From the NCBI RefSeq assembly GCF_000313935.1, contig NZ_AMSS01000086.1:124001-188000 (forward strand): a stretch of DNA of 64,000 bases, in the 5' to 3' direction. Below the pieces are notes generated by a model, which was given only the letters and a program-made list of their open reading frames with translations, was not told where the DNA came from and ran no database searches. The translations under genes were made by a program, and so were the position numbers. The stretch is from Acinetobacter sp. WC-141 (GTDB lineage: Bacteria > Pseudomonadota > Gammaproteobacteria > Pseudomonadales > Moraxellaceae). Shown piece by piece: positions 1 to 10,096 of this stretch (its first letter is position 1; each line of letters starts with the position of its first letter).

Positions 1-782
1 CCTGTACTAAAAATACTGACTTCAAAGAACACAGCTAAACCGATTGGCAGACCAAGCTGTAAAATTCTTTTAACCCAAGTCAGGTTAATTTTATCAAATC
101 GGCCAAAAATAGACGTATTTCGATAAGCCGAAGCTTTATAAATATAGCCTGCTAATGTAATGAGCATTAGCCATTGTAAAATTGAGGTCGCAAAACCACA
201 GCCTGCGCTACCTAGTGCAGGTATTGGCCCAAATCCATGCATAAAAATCATGTTAAGAGGGATCAACACAACTAAAGCTAACATGCTAATAGCTGTTACA
301 GGGCGTGGATGACCTAATGCTTCTGAATAGCCACGTAAAGCTGCGTACATAGTCACAGCTGGCATACCCAAGCCAATTGCATGCAAGAACAAGCTTGCTT
401 TAGGTCGTAAGCTTTCAGGTACGCCAAACACATGCAAGAAAAATGGCATAAGCTGCAAAATGAGCATCGCCATTACACCTAAAATGATGGCGACCCATAA
501 TGACTGACGGACAATCACTGGAATTTGGTCCGTATTTCTTGCACCCTTTGCTTCGGCTACCAAAGGTGTTGTTGCAATCATAATGCCGCTGAACAGGAGC
601 ATGACTGGAATCCATAAACCGACCCCTACTGCAATGGCAGCTAAATCGGTTGCAGATAAATGCCCAGCCATAATAGTGTCAATTAACCCGAATCCTGCTT
701 GAGCAAATTGGGTAATTAAAATCGGAAGCATTAAGTGGAAGAGTTGTTTTAATTCAGACCGAAAAGATGTGACATTCGACAC
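1..782 (-). CDS. abeM: MATE family multidrug efflux transporter, AbeM type (partial, N-terminal part)
   Basis: The gene runs off the left edge, so only about the first 260 residues are present. Reading from a GTG at 782 the protein begins MSNVTSFRSELKQLFHLMLP, followed by ITQFAQAGFGLIDTIMAGHL, the typical first helix of a MATE (NorM-like) cation-coupled drug exporter. Several further hydrophobic segments follow, and the text matches what I remember of Acinetobacter AbeM, an inner-membrane H+-driven pump for fluoroquinolones and cationic dyes. The GTG start is chosen because it gives the expected N-terminus. No strong ribosome binding site is visible. The family is certain, the AbeM identity likely. 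Confidence 0.85.
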   Translation of the reverse strand, partial: MSNVTSFRSELKQLFHLMLPILITQFAQAGFGLIDTIMAGHLSATDLAAIAVGVGLWIPVMLLFSGIMIATTPLVAEAKGARNTDQIPVIVRQSLWVAIILGVMAMLILQLMPFFLHVFGVPESLRPKASLFLHAIGLGMPAVTMYAALRGYSEALGHPRPVTAISMLALVVLIPLNMIFMHGFGPIPALGSAGCGFATSILQWLMLITLAGYIYKASAYRNTSIFGRFDKINLTWVKRILQLGLPIGLAVFFEVSIFST

Positions 783-815
783 AAAAGGTACTCTTTTTAA
801 ATATAAAAAATGAAG

Positions 816-1277
816 CTAACGCTGCAAAGTGAGTACCACACCGACAAAGATGATGACTCCACCAAGAAACCGTTGCCATGTAACAGGTGTCTTTTCTGTG
901 CCCAACCAACCAAAATGATCAAGTAACATAGAAATAACGATTTGCCCAAAAACGACTAGCCCTGTAAAGGTTAAAAAACCAAGCTTAGGTGCAGTATAAA
1001 TGCTCATGCTGATTGCATAAACCCCAAGAAAACCTCCTGTCCAAAGAAGCCATGGAATATTCGTTATTTCACCTAAAGTGGGCTTCTCGGCACTTTGAAA
1101 GAAAACCATAACCGCTAAAACAATAGTACCTATGAAAAATGATAATAAAGCTGCCTGCAAAGGTGAGTGTAATTGCTCGCGCAGCTGAGCATTAATTGCA
1201 GTTTGAAAAGCCATGGCAACACCGATTCCCATAGCTAAGGGTAAAAACAGGAAAAGTTGGCTAGAGAATTTCATCAT
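816..1277 (-). CDS. DMT-superfamily YdcZ-like (DUF606) membrane transporter
   Basis: The 153-residue, very hydrophobic protein has about five membrane segments. The first carries the sequence GIGVAMAFQTAINAQLR, which fits the short YdcZ/DUF606 branch of the drug/metabolite transporter superfamily. These half-size proteins (about 150 aa) act as dimers or pairs, and their substrates are mostly unknown. It lies just upstream of the MATE gene in the same direction (33 bp gap), so the two may be co-transcribed. No specific function can be read from the sequence. Confidence 0.75.
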   Translation of the reverse strand: MMKFSSQLFLFLPLAMGIGVAMAFQTAINAQLREQLHSPLQAALLSFFIGTIVLAVMVFFQSAEKPTLGEITNIPWLLWTGGFLGVYAISMSIYTAPKLGFLTFTGLVVFGQIVISMLLDHFGWLGTEKTPVTWQRFLGGVIIFVGVVLTLQR

Positions 1278-1393
1278 TTTTATCAGTATTTAAGAATGTT
1301 TAAATTCAGTCTAAAGCAATTAAGGTATGTTTTCATAAGCCCATTGATGCAGTCATGTTAAAATAGAAATATTGTGTAAATTGGACCTGCTCC

Positions 1394-2548
1394 TTGGCCG
1401 TATTAAACCCTGCTTCTATCCCTTTATCTTTATATATCCACATGCCTTGGTGCGTGCGTAAATGTCCATATTGTGACTTTAACTCGCATGCGGTACCAGA
1501 CGGAGCACTTTCTTCAGAGCTCGAACAAACTTATTTAAACGCGTTGGTCGCCGACTTTAAAACTCAAATAGAAATGGCACAGGGACGTTCGATTCACAGT
1601 GTGTTTATTGGTGGGGGGACACCTTCACTCATTTCGGCACAGGGTTATGTATGGTTATTTGCAGAACTTAAATCATTACTTCAGTTTGAAGACAGCTGCG
1701 AAATTACCTTAGAGGCAAATCCGGGAACGGTAGAGCATGACCCATTTGCAGGGTATTTAGAGGCTGGCATTAACCGCTTATCGATAGGTGTTCAGAGCTT
1801 TGATACTGATCATTTGCAAAAGCTTGGACGTATTCATTCTGCAAACAATGCAATTGAAGCGATTCAACAAGCAAAGCAGGCTGGCTTTAAGCGAGTGAAT
1901 GTAGACTTAATGCATGGTTTGCCTGAGCAAACGCTAGAGCAGGCACTTTATGATCTCAAGCTTGCTGTAGAAAGTGGCGCGACACATATCAGTTGGTATC
2001 AACTTACTATTGAACCGAATACCGTTTTTTTCCGTACTCAACCCGTTCTACCACAAGATGAAATGCTTGAAGATATTCAAGAGCAGGGTGAAGCATATCT
2101 TAAGGCAAATGGTTTTATAAATTATGAAGTTTCGGCATGGCGTAAAGAGCTGCCTTCAGCACATAATTTAAATTATTGGGAATTTGGTGATTATCTTGCA
2201 ATTGGTGCAGGTGCACATGGCAAAGTGACGCGACCAGATGGGGTGTATCGTTTCCAAAAAACCCGTTTGCCAAAAGACTATTTAGCTAAAGTTCCGGCCG
2301 AACATTTACAAATGAAAAAGATAGAGGCAGAAGAGCTACCTTTTGAGTTTATGATGAATGCTTTACGTTTAAATGACGGGGTAAAAGCTGAACTATATGA
2401 GCAGCGTACAGGCTTAAACTTAGATCACTTAAATGATGTACTCACTTCGCTACGAGCAAGAAAGCTACTGGTAGACGATGTTTCTCGTTTGGCTTGTACT
2501 GAGCAGGGGCATATTTTCTTAAACTCAGTGCTTGAAGAATTTTTATAA
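1394..2548 (+). CDS. hemW: Radical SAM heme chaperone HemW
   Basis: The 384-residue protein has the radical-SAM cysteine cluster CVRKCPYC (C20, C24, C27), followed by DFNSHA and a GGGTPS motif near residue 74. The C-terminal part corresponds to the HemN-like domain. HemW, once taken for a coproporphyrinogen dehydrogenase, binds heme and is thought to deliver it to respiratory enzymes. It carries the CxxxCxxC cluster without the extra fourth Cys of HemN. Translation starts at a TTG (1394). The next in-frame ATG lies at codon 17, only three codons before the cluster, so the TTG is preferred although its ribosome site is weak. A bidirectional terminator follows. Confidence 0.9.
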   Translation: MAVLNPASIPLSLYIHMPWCVRKCPYCDFNSHAVPDGALSSELEQTYLNALVADFKTQIEMAQGRSIHSVFIGGGTPSLISAQGYVWLFAELKSLLQFEDSCEITLEANPGTVEHDPFAGYLEAGINRLSIGVQSFDTDHLQKLGRIHSANNAIEAIQQAKQAGFKRVNVDLMHGLPEQTLEQALYDLKLAVESGATHISWYQLTIEPNTVFFRTQPVLPQDEMLEDIQEQGEAYLKANGFINYEVSAWRKELPSAHNLNYWEFGDYLAIGAGAHGKVTRPDGVYRFQKTRLPKDYLAKVPAEHLQMKKIEAEELPFEFMMNALRLNDGVKAELYEQRTGLNLDHLNDVLTSLRARKLLVDDVSRLACTEQGHIFLNSVLEEFL

Positions 2549-2558
2549 TTAAATAAAA

Positions 2559-2591
2559 CAAAAGCCGCATCAGTAGATGCGGCTTTTTTGA
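2559..2591. terminator. Bidirectional intrinsic terminator between hemW and the SDR gene
   Basis: The perfect 8-bp stem GCCGCATC/GATGCGGC (2564-2571 and 2576-2583) closes an AGTA loop. It is flanked by an A-rich run on the left and TTTTTT on the right, so it can end transcripts from both converging genes. Confidence 0.85.
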
Positions 2592-2593
2592 TT

Positions 2594-3349
2594 TTAACGA
2601 GTGGTGTAGCCGCCATTTGCAAATATTGTTTGACCGGTAATCCACCATCCGTCGGTCACCAAAAAGCGAACTAAAGGTTCGATATCTTCAATTTTGGTTA
2701 ATCCACCTAAAGCTGAAGCTGATTTATGGTAAGCCACTGCCTCGGCAGATTCCTGTCCATAAAAGAATGGTGTATCCATAGGACCTGGCGCAACAGCAGT
2801 CACAGAAATCTGACGATCACCAAATTCTTTTGATGCAGCGCGGGTGTAATGTTCAACAGGCGCTTTTAAGCCTTCATAGGTTGAATAGAGTCCAGTGTAA
2901 GCTGCAAGAAGAGAGGTAACGATTGAACAGATTTTTCCGCCGTCATTTAAATGACGACCTGCCGACTGAATAAAGAAATAGGCAATTTTTGAGTTGATAT
3001 CGCTCATGCTATCAAACTCTTGTTCTGTAGTTTCCAAAAAGGATTTTTTCAAAACCTTTCCAACCGTATTAATGGCAATATCAATTCCGCCAAAATGCTG
3101 CTTCGTGTCTAAGAAGAGCTTTTCAATATTATCAATATCCGTTAAGTCTGCCTGAATTAAAACGGCGTCTACACCGAATGCTGTTACCTCTGCGAGTGTC
3201 TGCTCGGCATCAGCTTGAGTTTCAGAACTATTGTAGTGAATTGCGATTTTTGCGCCTTGTTCTGCAAATTTACGGCTAATGAGTCCACCTAAGTTTTTTG
3301 CACCGCCTGTAATCAGTACAACTTTATCTTTCAGAGTATGAATTGCCAT
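2594..3349 (-). CDS. Short-chain dehydrogenase/reductase (SDR) family oxidoreductase
   Basis: This is a 251-residue classical SDR. The N-terminal nucleotide-binding motif TGGAKNLGG (consensus TGxxxGxG) follows the beta strand KVVLI, an NTVG motif stands in place of NNAG, a Ser lies in IVTSLLAAY, and the catalytic pair is YxxxK in YEGLK. These enzymes use NAD(P)H to reduce or oxidise carbonyl/alcohol substrates, and the substrate here cannot be told. It is divergent from the LysR gene at 3462 with a 112-bp shared promoter region, a layout in which the LysR protein usually controls the oxidoreductase. Confidence 0.85.
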   Translation of the reverse strand: MAIHTLKDKVVLITGGAKNLGGLISRKFAEQGAKIAIHYNSSETQADAEQTLAEVTAFGVDAVLIQADLTDIDNIEKLFLDTKQHFGGIDIAINTVGKVLKKSFLETTEQEFDSMSDINSKIAYFFIQSAGRHLNDGGKICSIVTSLLAAYTGLYSTYEGLKAPVEHYTRAASKEFGDRQISVTAVAPGPMDTPFFYGQESAEAVAYHKSASALGGLTKIEDIEPLVRFLVTDGWWITGQTIFANGGYTTR

Positions 3350-3461
3350 GATGGTTGTTCCTATGATGACTTGTTCTAATGTGTTTTTAGTCTAGATTGG
3401 CGGTAATTTTTGATCAATTGTGCTAGTTTGGTTTAACTATTCAGAAAATACGAACAATTAA

Positions 3462-4358
3462 ATGGATCGGTTGCAGCAATTCTTTATTTTCACAGAAGTC
3501 GCTAAACGACAAAGCTTTAGTGAAGTGGCAAATCAGCTTGATTTACCCCGTTCGACGGTGACGAGTGCAATTCAGCAACTTGAAACTCACTATGGAGTAC
3601 GCTTATTTCATCGTACTACCCGTAAAGTCAGTCTTACCCAAGATGGACAAAGAATATTGCCCGAATGTCAAAATCTATTATTTGACTATGAACAGCTCGA
3701 ACAACTTATACAGGCGCAAAAGCAGCATTACCGTGGCACGCTAAAAGTTTCAATGCCCAGCCGAATCGTGCATCAAGTGATTATTCCTGAACTTCCCGAT
3801 TTTTATAATCGCTATCCAGATATCCATTTACAACTGAATAGCTCAGATGACATCACTGACTTGATCGAAAAAGGAATTGATTGCGTTGTTCGGGTAGGGC
3901 AGCTAGATAATAGTAGTTTGATCGCGAAGTTTGTTGGCAACTTGATTATGGTGAACTGTGCAAGTCCTCATTATTTAGAACAATATGGTATTCCTGAACA
4001 ATTAGAAGACCTATCTCAGCACAAGCTTATTAACTACGCAGGAGCCGTAGGGGAAAAACAGGGCATATTTTTATATCAAGATGGAACAGTGATGATGGAT
4101 AGTGCTTTAAGTATAAATAATACAGAAGCCTATATTGCAGCTGCTTGTGCAGGTTTGGGGATTATTCAACTTCCATACTACGATGTTCAGGATAAAATTG
4201 AGCAAGGAATTTTGGTTGAAGTGCTAAGCGCATATACTGCTCAATCATTGCCACTTAATATTTTGTATCCGAACCGAAGTTATATTCCTAAACGTTTAGA
4301 AATCTTTATGAACTGGGTTAAAGAAGTTTTATATAAGAAATGCATCGTCATCTTTTAG
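3462..4358 (+). CDS. LysR family transcriptional regulator
   Basis: The 298-residue protein has an N-terminal winged helix-turn-helix (SFSEVANQLDLPRSTVTSAI, about residues 18-37) followed by the LysR linker and a periplasmic-binding-like effector domain. The N-terminal DRLQQFFIFTEVAKRQSFSE is typical of the CrgA/DmlR-like branch that often controls a divergent oxidoreductase. The SDR gene divergent at 3349 is the likely target, and the protein may repress itself. The effector is unknown. Confidence 0.88.
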   Translation: MDRLQQFFIFTEVAKRQSFSEVANQLDLPRSTVTSAIQQLETHYGVRLFHRTTRKVSLTQDGQRILPECQNLLFDYEQLEQLIQAQKQHYRGTLKVSMPSRIVHQVIIPELPDFYNRYPDIHLQLNSSDDITDLIEKGIDCVVRVGQLDNSSLIAKFVGNLIMVNCASPHYLEQYGIPEQLEDLSQHKLINYAGAVGEKQGIFLYQDGTVMMDSALSINNTEAYIAAACAGLGIIQLPYYDVQDKIEQGILVEVLSAYTAQSLPLNILYPNRSYIPKRLEIFMNWVKEVLYKKCIVIF

Positions 4359-4383
4359 TCATAAAACTAAAATACGATAACAA

Positions 4384-4416
4384 TAAAAAAAGCCTCTCGC
4401 AGTGAGAGGCTTTTTA
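4384..4416. terminator. Bidirectional terminator between the LysR gene and the tRNA-Lys pair
   Basis: The stem GCCTCTC/GAGAGGC (4392-4398 and 4404-4410) closes a GCAGT loop, with AAAAAA on one side and TTTTT on the other. It serves the LysR gene on + and the tRNAs on -. Confidence 0.8.
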
Positions 4417-4421
4417 GAATT

Positions 4422-4497
4422 TGGTGGGTCGTCCGCGACTCGAACGCGGGACCAACGGATTAAAAGTCCGCTGCTCTACCAACTGAGCTAACGACCC
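4422..4497 (-). tRNA. tRNA-Lys (anticodon TTT), downstream copy
   Basis: On the minus strand the 76-nt sequence folds as a cloverleaf. It has acceptor GGGTCGT/ACGACCC, a D-arm with AGCTCAGTTGGTAGAGC, an anticodon loop CTTTTAA giving anticodon TTT, a T-arm with GTTCGAGTC, and a genomically encoded CCA end. It is identical to the copy at 4520-4595, 22 bp away, and the two are probably cut from one transcript. Confidence 0.96.
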
Positions 4498-4519
4498 AAA
4501 TAGGTTCAAAACAGATAAG

Positions 4520-4595
4520 TGGTGGGTCGTCCGCGACTCGAACGCGGGACCAACGGATTAAAAGTCCGCTGCTCTACCAACTGAGCTAACGACCC
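4520..4595 (-). tRNA. tRNA-Lys (anticodon TTT), upstream copy
   Basis: It has the same 76-nt cloverleaf as the gene at 4422-4497, with anticodon TTT and encoded CCA. It is the promoter-proximal copy of the tandem pair. A tandem, identical tRNA pair points to gene dosage for AAA/AAG decoding in an AT-rich genome. Confidence 0.96.
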
Positions 4596-4615
4596 GTATC
4601 GTTTTGATGTCGCGT

Positions 4616-4643
4616 ATTTTAGCAAGTTATTCAACTAACACAA
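4616..4643 (-). promoter_or_regulatory. Candidate sigma-70 promoter for the tRNA-Lys pair
   Basis: Read on the minus strand, TTGTGT (4638-4643) and TAAAAT (4616-4621) are separated by 16 bp. A GC-containing discriminator (GCG) follows, and the first tRNA begins about 20 bp further. The GC-rich discriminator is typical of stringently controlled stable-RNA promoters. It is recognised by eye only. Confidence 0.5.
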
Positions 4644-4715
4644 GAGGTAATTCAAAAACATTTGCATGATTGCCTATAAAAAGCACGATTTCCTCTTGTT
4701 TAGTTAAAAAATGAA

Positions 4716-6557
4716 CTAAAAACGGTATTTATATGCCTGAATATTGTCAAAAATTTCAGTTGTGACGTCACAATAACTGTTTGCACCAGGTAATAAAGCG
4801 AGTAAACGTTCAGAAGTTTTGCCTGGATTAAACGCATCTTCCTTCAATTTATTCTTTTGATATTTAAAAGTACCTGTTGTTTCAACCTTAGCTTGTACAC
4901 GTAAAAACACAGGTACTGCGTAAGTAGGTAGGCATTTTTTAAATATAGTGACCATTTCTGTTAAATCAGCGTCATTTAACTCAGCACCATCAGCAAGTGT
5001 GATTGCTGCCATACCAGCACGACCATTCGTATTTGGAATTTCTACACCATAAACCACTGCTTCAGCGATCTTGTCATACTCACAAACCATGTTCTCAACT
5101 TCAGTAGTAGATACATTTTCGCCTTTCCAGCGGAAGGTATCTCCTAAGCGGTCAACAAATTGGGCATGACGGAAACCAATATTACGAACAAGATCACCTG
5201 TGTTGAAATATGAGTCACCTTTTTTAAAGACATCTTTCATAATCACAGATTTATTCTTTTCTGGGTCTGTATAGCCATCAAAAGGTGAGCGACTGGTAAT
5301 TTTACCGACTAGCAAACCGATTTCACCTGCCTTAACTTTTTTACACCAACCCTTTTTATCGCGTACAGGTTCGTTTTTCTCTTTATCAAACTCAATAATG
5401 GCATAGGGCGTAGGAGAGAAGCCTACCGTGTTGTCAAAGTTAAAAATATTACTAAAGCCAACATTGCCTTCACTTGATGCATAAAGCTCAAGAACCTCTT
5501 GGACACCAAAACGTTGTTTGAACTTATCCCAGATGTTTGGACGCATGCCATTACCGATCATTTTGGTTACGCGGTGGGCACGGTCAATTTCTGTAGGAGG
5601 AGCATCCATTAAGTAACGGCAAAGCTCTCCTACATAGCCAATTGCAGAGGCATTAAATTTCTGAACATCTTTCCAGAACGCGCTGGTTGAATATTTACGT
5701 CGAATTGCAAGGGTAGAACTTCCTGCAATCACCCCACACCAGCACACGACGACACCCGTTGCGTGGTACAGCGGTAAAGTGACATACATCACATCAGCTG
5801 GACCAAGGTTTAAAATGTGACCATAGGTGCCATATGCGAGCGTCCAGCGACTATGTTTGAAAATAACAGCCTTTGGTAAGCCTGTTGTGCCCGAAGTATA
5901 AATATAAAACAGGCCATCATTGCCATGAACAGATTGCGTAGTCGATGGGTTAAATTTTGGAAATTGATCAATTTCTATTGCAAGATTGGCATAACCTTGA
6001 GGCGCGGTTCCCGCATCTTGACGTGTTGCCTGATCTGCAAACCAATGGAAACGGTCTGTAGGAACATTTAAGTCCTGACGAATTTCATCAATTACAGCTC
6101 GAACTTCTTCACCCGCAATTACGGCAATTGGTTTTACAAGATTGATGCTATGAGCGAGGACCTTACCTACTTGAGAGGTATTAACAAGCGCAATAGTTAC
6201 CCCAATTTTAGCTAAGCCTACAATTGTGGCAATGAGTTCAGAACGGTTCTCCACCATTACCGCAATCACGTCACCTTTACGTGCGCCGAGAGAGAGATAG
6301 TAATGAGAAATCTGGTTAGCCCATTCGTTTAAAGCTTCGTATGAGTAACTTTGATCTTCAAATAATAATGCAATGCCTTGCGGATTTCGCTTAACAGCTT
6401 TTTCAAAAGCGACACCTAATCCCGTTGGTGTATTTGCTGTTCTTAAGTAAGCCTGTTTAAGACCATTCAGGATATGGGGCACTTTGGGGATGAAGCTAGG
6501 AAGTCTTGTGGCAACATCACCAAGCGTAATGATATCGGTCTGTGTTGTCTGGCTCAT
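4716..6557 (-). CDS. Long-chain acyl-CoA synthetase, FATP/very-long-chain (SLC27-like) type
   Basis: This 613-residue AMP-forming enzyme has the P-loop-like motif YIYTSGTTGLPKA, the adenine-binding YASSEGNVG, GDLV before the hinge, and the fatty-acyl-CoA synthetase signature DRLGDTFRWKGENVSTTEVE. It activates long-chain fatty acids to acyl-CoA with ATP. It differs from classical FadD and matches the bacterial long-chain-acyl-CoA synthetase group related to animal fatty acid transport proteins, so import-coupled activation is plausible. The start is supported by AGGAT 5 nt upstream. It stands alone, with no beta-oxidation genes beside it. Confidence 0.88.
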   Translation of the reverse strand: MSQTTQTDIITLGDVATRLPSFIPKVPHILNGLKQAYLRTANTPTGLGVAFEKAVKRNPQGIALLFEDQSYSYEALNEWANQISHYYLSLGARKGDVIAVMVENRSELIATIVGLAKIGVTIALVNTSQVGKVLAHSINLVKPIAVIAGEEVRAVIDEIRQDLNVPTDRFHWFADQATRQDAGTAPQGYANLAIEIDQFPKFNPSTTQSVHGNDGLFYIYTSGTTGLPKAVIFKHSRWTLAYGTYGHILNLGPADVMYVTLPLYHATGVVVCWCGVIAGSSTLAIRRKYSTSAFWKDVQKFNASAIGYVGELCRYLMDAPPTEIDRAHRVTKMIGNGMRPNIWDKFKQRFGVQEVLELYASSEGNVGFSNIFNFDNTVGFSPTPYAIIEFDKEKNEPVRDKKGWCKKVKAGEIGLLVGKITSRSPFDGYTDPEKNKSVIMKDVFKKGDSYFNTGDLVRNIGFRHAQFVDRLGDTFRWKGENVSTTEVENMVCEYDKIAEAVVYGVEIPNTNGRAGMAAITLADGAELNDADLTEMVTIFKKCLPTYAVPVFLRVQAKVETTGTFKYQKNKLKEDAFNPGKTSERLLALLPGANSYCDVTTEIFDNIQAYKYRF

Positions 6558-6682
6558 ATCAATCCTATTTATTTTTCGATCAATCCAAAAAAGGTTGCGT
6601 TGGCAAAAGTACAGTATTTTTCATGGTTCACCATGCTTTTAAAACTTTTCTTCTAGTGCAATCAACCTAATTGGTTAAAAAT

Positions 6683-6718
6683 AACAAAAAAAACCTAGTC
6701 ATCGAAATGACTAGGTTT
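6683..6718. terminator. Terminator downstream of rne
   Basis: A perfect 12-bp stem AAACCTAGTCAT/ATGACTAGGTTT (6691-6702 and 6707-6718) closes a CGAA tetraloop. The run of A residues before it becomes the U-tract on the minus strand. It ends rne transcription and separates it from the acyl-CoA synthetase gene. Confidence 0.85.
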
Positions 6719-6748
6719 GTTTAAATTAGTTGCAATTGAGCAAATGAT

Positions 6749-9700
6749 TTACTCAGCTACAGGATTTGCTTTCTTTGGTGGACGACCACGAGGACGACGA
6801 GGTGGGCGATTTGGTTTGTCCAGATCCGCCTTAGAATCTTCTGATTCAACCTCAGCAGTAGTTTCTGTTGGTGCTACAGCTTGTTCTGCGGCTGCTTTAG
6901 CTCTTGCCGATGCTTTCGGTTGTTTCACAACCGGAGCTTCAACCACAGTTTCAGCTGGTGTTTTTTCGCTTGTTTCACTTTGCGCTACTTCACTCACCTG
7001 ATCAAGCTCAAGCGGTTGTTGTTTTGACTCAACAGGTGCTTGCGTTTCTGCAGCTGGGGCAACAACAGTTTCTTCAACAGCTGGAGCTACAGGAGCAGCT
7101 TCTTCTGGTGCAGAGTGTTGTTGTTTAACTTGCTCAAAAGCTTGTTCAGCAGCAAGTTTTGCTAAACGACGACGCTCACGTGGATCATTAGCAACACGCG
7201 GTGTTTGCTCTTTTTGTGGCGTCAATGGAAGTACAGGCGCAGGCTCTGCTTCTTGTGATGGCTTGTTGCTTGGAAGCTCTGCATCACGAGTAACAGGTTT
7301 CTTGTCTTCATCATCAGACGCGACTTCGGTTACGAGAGTACTTGCATACTGTTCAACAAATTTCTGCAATGCACGATTAAATGTTGGGACTAAGCCAAAC
7401 TGTTCAATCAATACTGTACAGTCCTCACCATAAACATGACGAATCAAGCTACCAATCGTATATTGCGCCAAAGTTGGAATTTGCGATGGGGCAATAGATG
7501 GTACCGCAGCTTTAGCACGTTTTGCGTTGCGTTGTTCACGGCGACGCATACGAGGGTCATTACTCGCACGTTGAATTTGCGGTTGATTTTTGTTGTCTGC
7601 TGGAGGAGGAGTAGTTTCTTCTGTTTCAGCAGCTACCGTCTCTTCTACAACAGCAACAGGGGCTGGAGCTGACTCTTGAGCGACTTCAACAACAGGTGCT
7701 GTTTCAGTGCGCTCAACAGGTTGGTCAGGAGTTAAAGCAATAATTTCGCTTTGTGCCTGATCAACATTGATCACTAAGGCTGTATTCATGACTTCATGCT
7801 TTGGAGCATCAATCAAATCAACCTTAATTTGTTTCTCATCAACCACTACTGGTGCCGGCGCATTTTGATTTTCATTTAATACGCTTGGATCGCGGTGGCG
7901 ATTTGGACGGTTCGGACGTTGATTATTACGGTCACGGCGCGGCACAGCATTTTCAGTTTGTTGTCCATCATTTTGATGTTGTGGATGTGGCTGATCTGGG
8001 TGCTGACGCTTTTGTTGACGTTTTAACTCACGTTGTTCTTGACGTGATAATTGTACAACTTCTTCATGAACCTGTTGTGGTTGTTGCGGTTGCTGTTGTT
8101 GTGGCTCTTGAGCATGGTGATGTTGTTCACGTTGCTCTTTGTGCTTACGTTTTTTGTTGTTTGGACGTTGTTGTACTTTATTGTCGTCTTTTTCAACATT
8201 CTCACGAACTTCCTGTTTAGCAGGAGATTGTGAAATATAAGCATTGTTAGATGGAGCCGAAACAACTTCAGCAACTGCTGGTACTACGACTTGTCCAAAC
8301 TGGCCACGGCTTACAGCGCCCGTATTCACCATTTGTTCAATTGTAGCAGCAGCATTTTGTGCCGAGCGAGATTGATCAACAGTTTTAGCTTGTTTTTGAA
8401 CAAAAAGGTTCTCTAACCATGCACAAGGACTTGCCGCTTTTTGAGTGCTTGATTGAGCAGCAGAAGGTTGAGCTGATTGATTTACTTTCTTTTGTCCGGC
8501 AGTGTTTGCAGCAGGAGCTGCATGAGTATGGCCATGATCTGCTTCTTCTAAATGCCATTCAGAAGATTCATAACCTAACTCTTTCTCACTTGAACGAGTT
8601 GCTTCAGTACGTTCGTAGCTAGATGGTGCAAATCCATCTGGATTGTACTGAATTTCATAGTGAGGTGTTTCTAAGTGTGGGTGAGGTAAAATAGTCACAC
8701 GAACACTAGAAGTTTGCTCTAAGTAAACAAGGCTGTGTCGTTTTTCATTGAGTAAGAACGCTGCAATTTCAACAGGAACTTCTACTTGTACTTCACCATG
8801 ACGTTCACGAAGTGCAATTTCTTCTACTTTACGCATAATTGAAAGCGAAAGTGAACGTAAGTCACGAACCATGCCTGTGCCATGACAGCGTGGGCAAACA
8901 TATCCAGTTGCTTCTTCAAGTGATGGGCGTAAGCGTTGACGGCTCATTTCCATTAAGCCAAAACGAGAGAGTTGGCCAAACTGAATGCGTGCACGGTCGC
9001 TTTGTGTTGCTTCACGAAGTTTTGCTTCAACCATACGTTGGTTGCGTTCTTTAGTCATATCGATGAAGTCGATAACAACTAAACCGCCAATGTCACGAAG
9101 ACGAAGTTGGCGAGCAATTTCTTCTGCTGCTTCTAGGTTTGTATTAAGCGCAGTTTCTTCAACGTCATGTCCACGAGTCGATTTCGCAGAGTTAATATCG
9201 ATTGAAACTAAAGCTTCAGTCTGGTCAATTACGATTGAACCACCAGAAGGAAGTTTTACTTCACGCTCGTAAGCAGTTTGAATTTGGCTTTCAATACCAA
9301 AATGAGCAAACAAAGGCTCGTTTAAAGTATAAGTTTTAAGTTTGTCTAATTGACGTGGCATAACTGCTTTAACAAAGTTATACGCTTCGTTATAGGCTTG
9401 TTCGCTATCAATTAAAATTTCTGCAACGTCATCACGTAAGTAATCGCGGATAGCACGAGTCACTACACCAGCTTCTTGGTGAACAAGCATTGGAGATGGA
9501 CCAGAACTTGCAGTGCCTTGGATTTGTGCCCAGAGGTCAAGCAAATGCTGTAAATCTAACTGTAATTCTTCTTGAGTACGGCCAATACCTGCGGTACGCA
9601 CAATAACACTCATGCCACGAGGTAAATTTAAAGAAGCTAAAATTTCTTTTAATTCTTCACGTACAGAACCTGAAATTTGACGACTGATACCGCCACCTTT

Positions 9701-10096
9701 CGGGTTGTTTGGCATAAGAACCAAATAACGTCCAGCAAGTGAGATGAATGTAGAAAGGGCAGCGCCTTTATTACCACGTTCTTCTTTTTCAACCTGAACA
9801 AGTAATTCAGTACCTTCAGTGATGAGTTCACGAATGTTTGAAGTTTGTCGCGGGTCTGCTTGGAAATAACTATTCGCAATTTCACGCATAGACAAGAAGC
9901 CTTGACGGCCTGCGCCATATTCAACAAACACAGCTTCTAAAGAAGGTTCTACGCGGGTTACATGGCCTTTATAGATATTGGATTTTTTCTGTTCTCGGGT
10001 ACGATTTTCTAAATCAAAATCGTAAAGACGATTACCAGTGATAAGTGCAACGCGGACTTCTTCTGCGTGAGTTGCATTAATCAACATACGTTTCAT
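6749..10096 (-). CDS. rne: Ribonuclease E
   Basis: The endonuclease is the core of the RNA degradosome and matures rRNA and tRNA. The start [18 protein letters not shown] matches the family, so the ATG at 10096 is preferred over an in-frame start 30 nt upstream. The protein is 1115 aa. The catalytic half shows the S1 region ([20 protein letters not shown]), the Mg2+ aspartates D300 (SIDIN) and D343 (VIDF), and the Zn-link CPRCHGTG (C401, C404). From about residue 500 the tail is low-complexity: Gln/His/Arg-rich basic stretches (putative RNA-binding segments), acidic Ala/Pro/Glu linkers, two NDPRxRRR motifs (from about 846 and 970) and a final AT-hook-like PRGRPPKK. A long structured leader lies upstream. 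Confidence 0.97.
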   Translation of the reverse strand: MKRMLINATHAEEVRVALITGNRLYDFDLENRTREQKKSNIYKGHVTRVEPSLEAVFVEYGAGRQGFLSMREIANSYFQADPRQTSNIRELITEGTELLVQVEKEERGNKGAALSTFISLAGRYLVLMPNNPKGGGISRQISGSVREELKEILASLNLPRGMSVIVRTAGIGRTQEELQLDLQHLLDLWAQIQGTASSGPSPMLVHQEAGVVTRAIRDYLRDDVAEILIDSEQAYNEAYNFVKAVMPRQLDKLKTYTLNEPLFAHFGIESQIQTAYEREVKLPSGGSIVIDQTEALVSIDINSAKSTRGHDVEETALNTNLEAAEEIARQLRLRDIGGLVVIDFIDMTKERNQRMVEAKLREATQSDRARIQFGQLSRFGLMEMSRQRLRPSLEEATGYVCPRCHGTGMVRDLRSLSLSIMRKVEEIALRERHGEVQVEVPVEIAAFLLNEKRHSLVYLEQTSSVRVTILPHPHLETPHYEIQYNPDGFAPSSYERTEATRSSEKELGYESSEWHLEEADHGHTHAAPAANTAGQKKVNQSAQPSAAQSSTQKAASPCAWLENLFVQKQAKTVDQSRSAQNAAATIEQMVNTGAVSRGQFGQVVVPAVAEVVSAPSNNAYISQSPAKQEVRENVEKDDNKVQQRPNNKKRKHKEQREQHHHAQEPQQQQPQQPQQVHEEVVQLSRQEQRELKRQQKRQHPDQPHPQHQNDGQQTENAVPRRDRNNQRPNRPNRHRDPSVLNENQNAPAPVVVDEKQIKVDLIDAPKHEVMNTALVINVDQAQSEIIALTPDQPVERTETAPVVEVAQESAPAPVAVVEETVAAETEETTPPPADNKNQPQIQRASNDPRMRRREQRNAKRAKAAVPSIAPSQIPTLAQYTIGSLIRHVYGEDCTVLIEQFGLVPTFNRALQKFVEQYASTLVTEVASDDEDKKPVTRDAELPSNKPSQEAEPAPVLPLTPQKEQTPRVANDPRERRRLAKLAAEQAFEQVKQQHSAPEEAAPVAPAVEETVVAPAAETQAPVESKQQPLELDQVSEVAQSETSEKTPAETVVEAPVVKQPKASARAKAAAEQAVAPTETTAEVESEDSKADLDKPNRPPRRPRGRPPKKANPVAE

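Noticed and set aside
4422..4595. Tandem tRNA-Lys pair as an attachment site for a mobile element
   Set aside because: Both genes are complete, no integrase lies nearby, and no partial tRNA copy is seen in the window.
6717..8622. Several open frames opposite the rne tail
   Set aside because: They are opposite-strand shadows of the repetitive Ala/Pro/Glu/Gln-rich tail and show no independent protein features.
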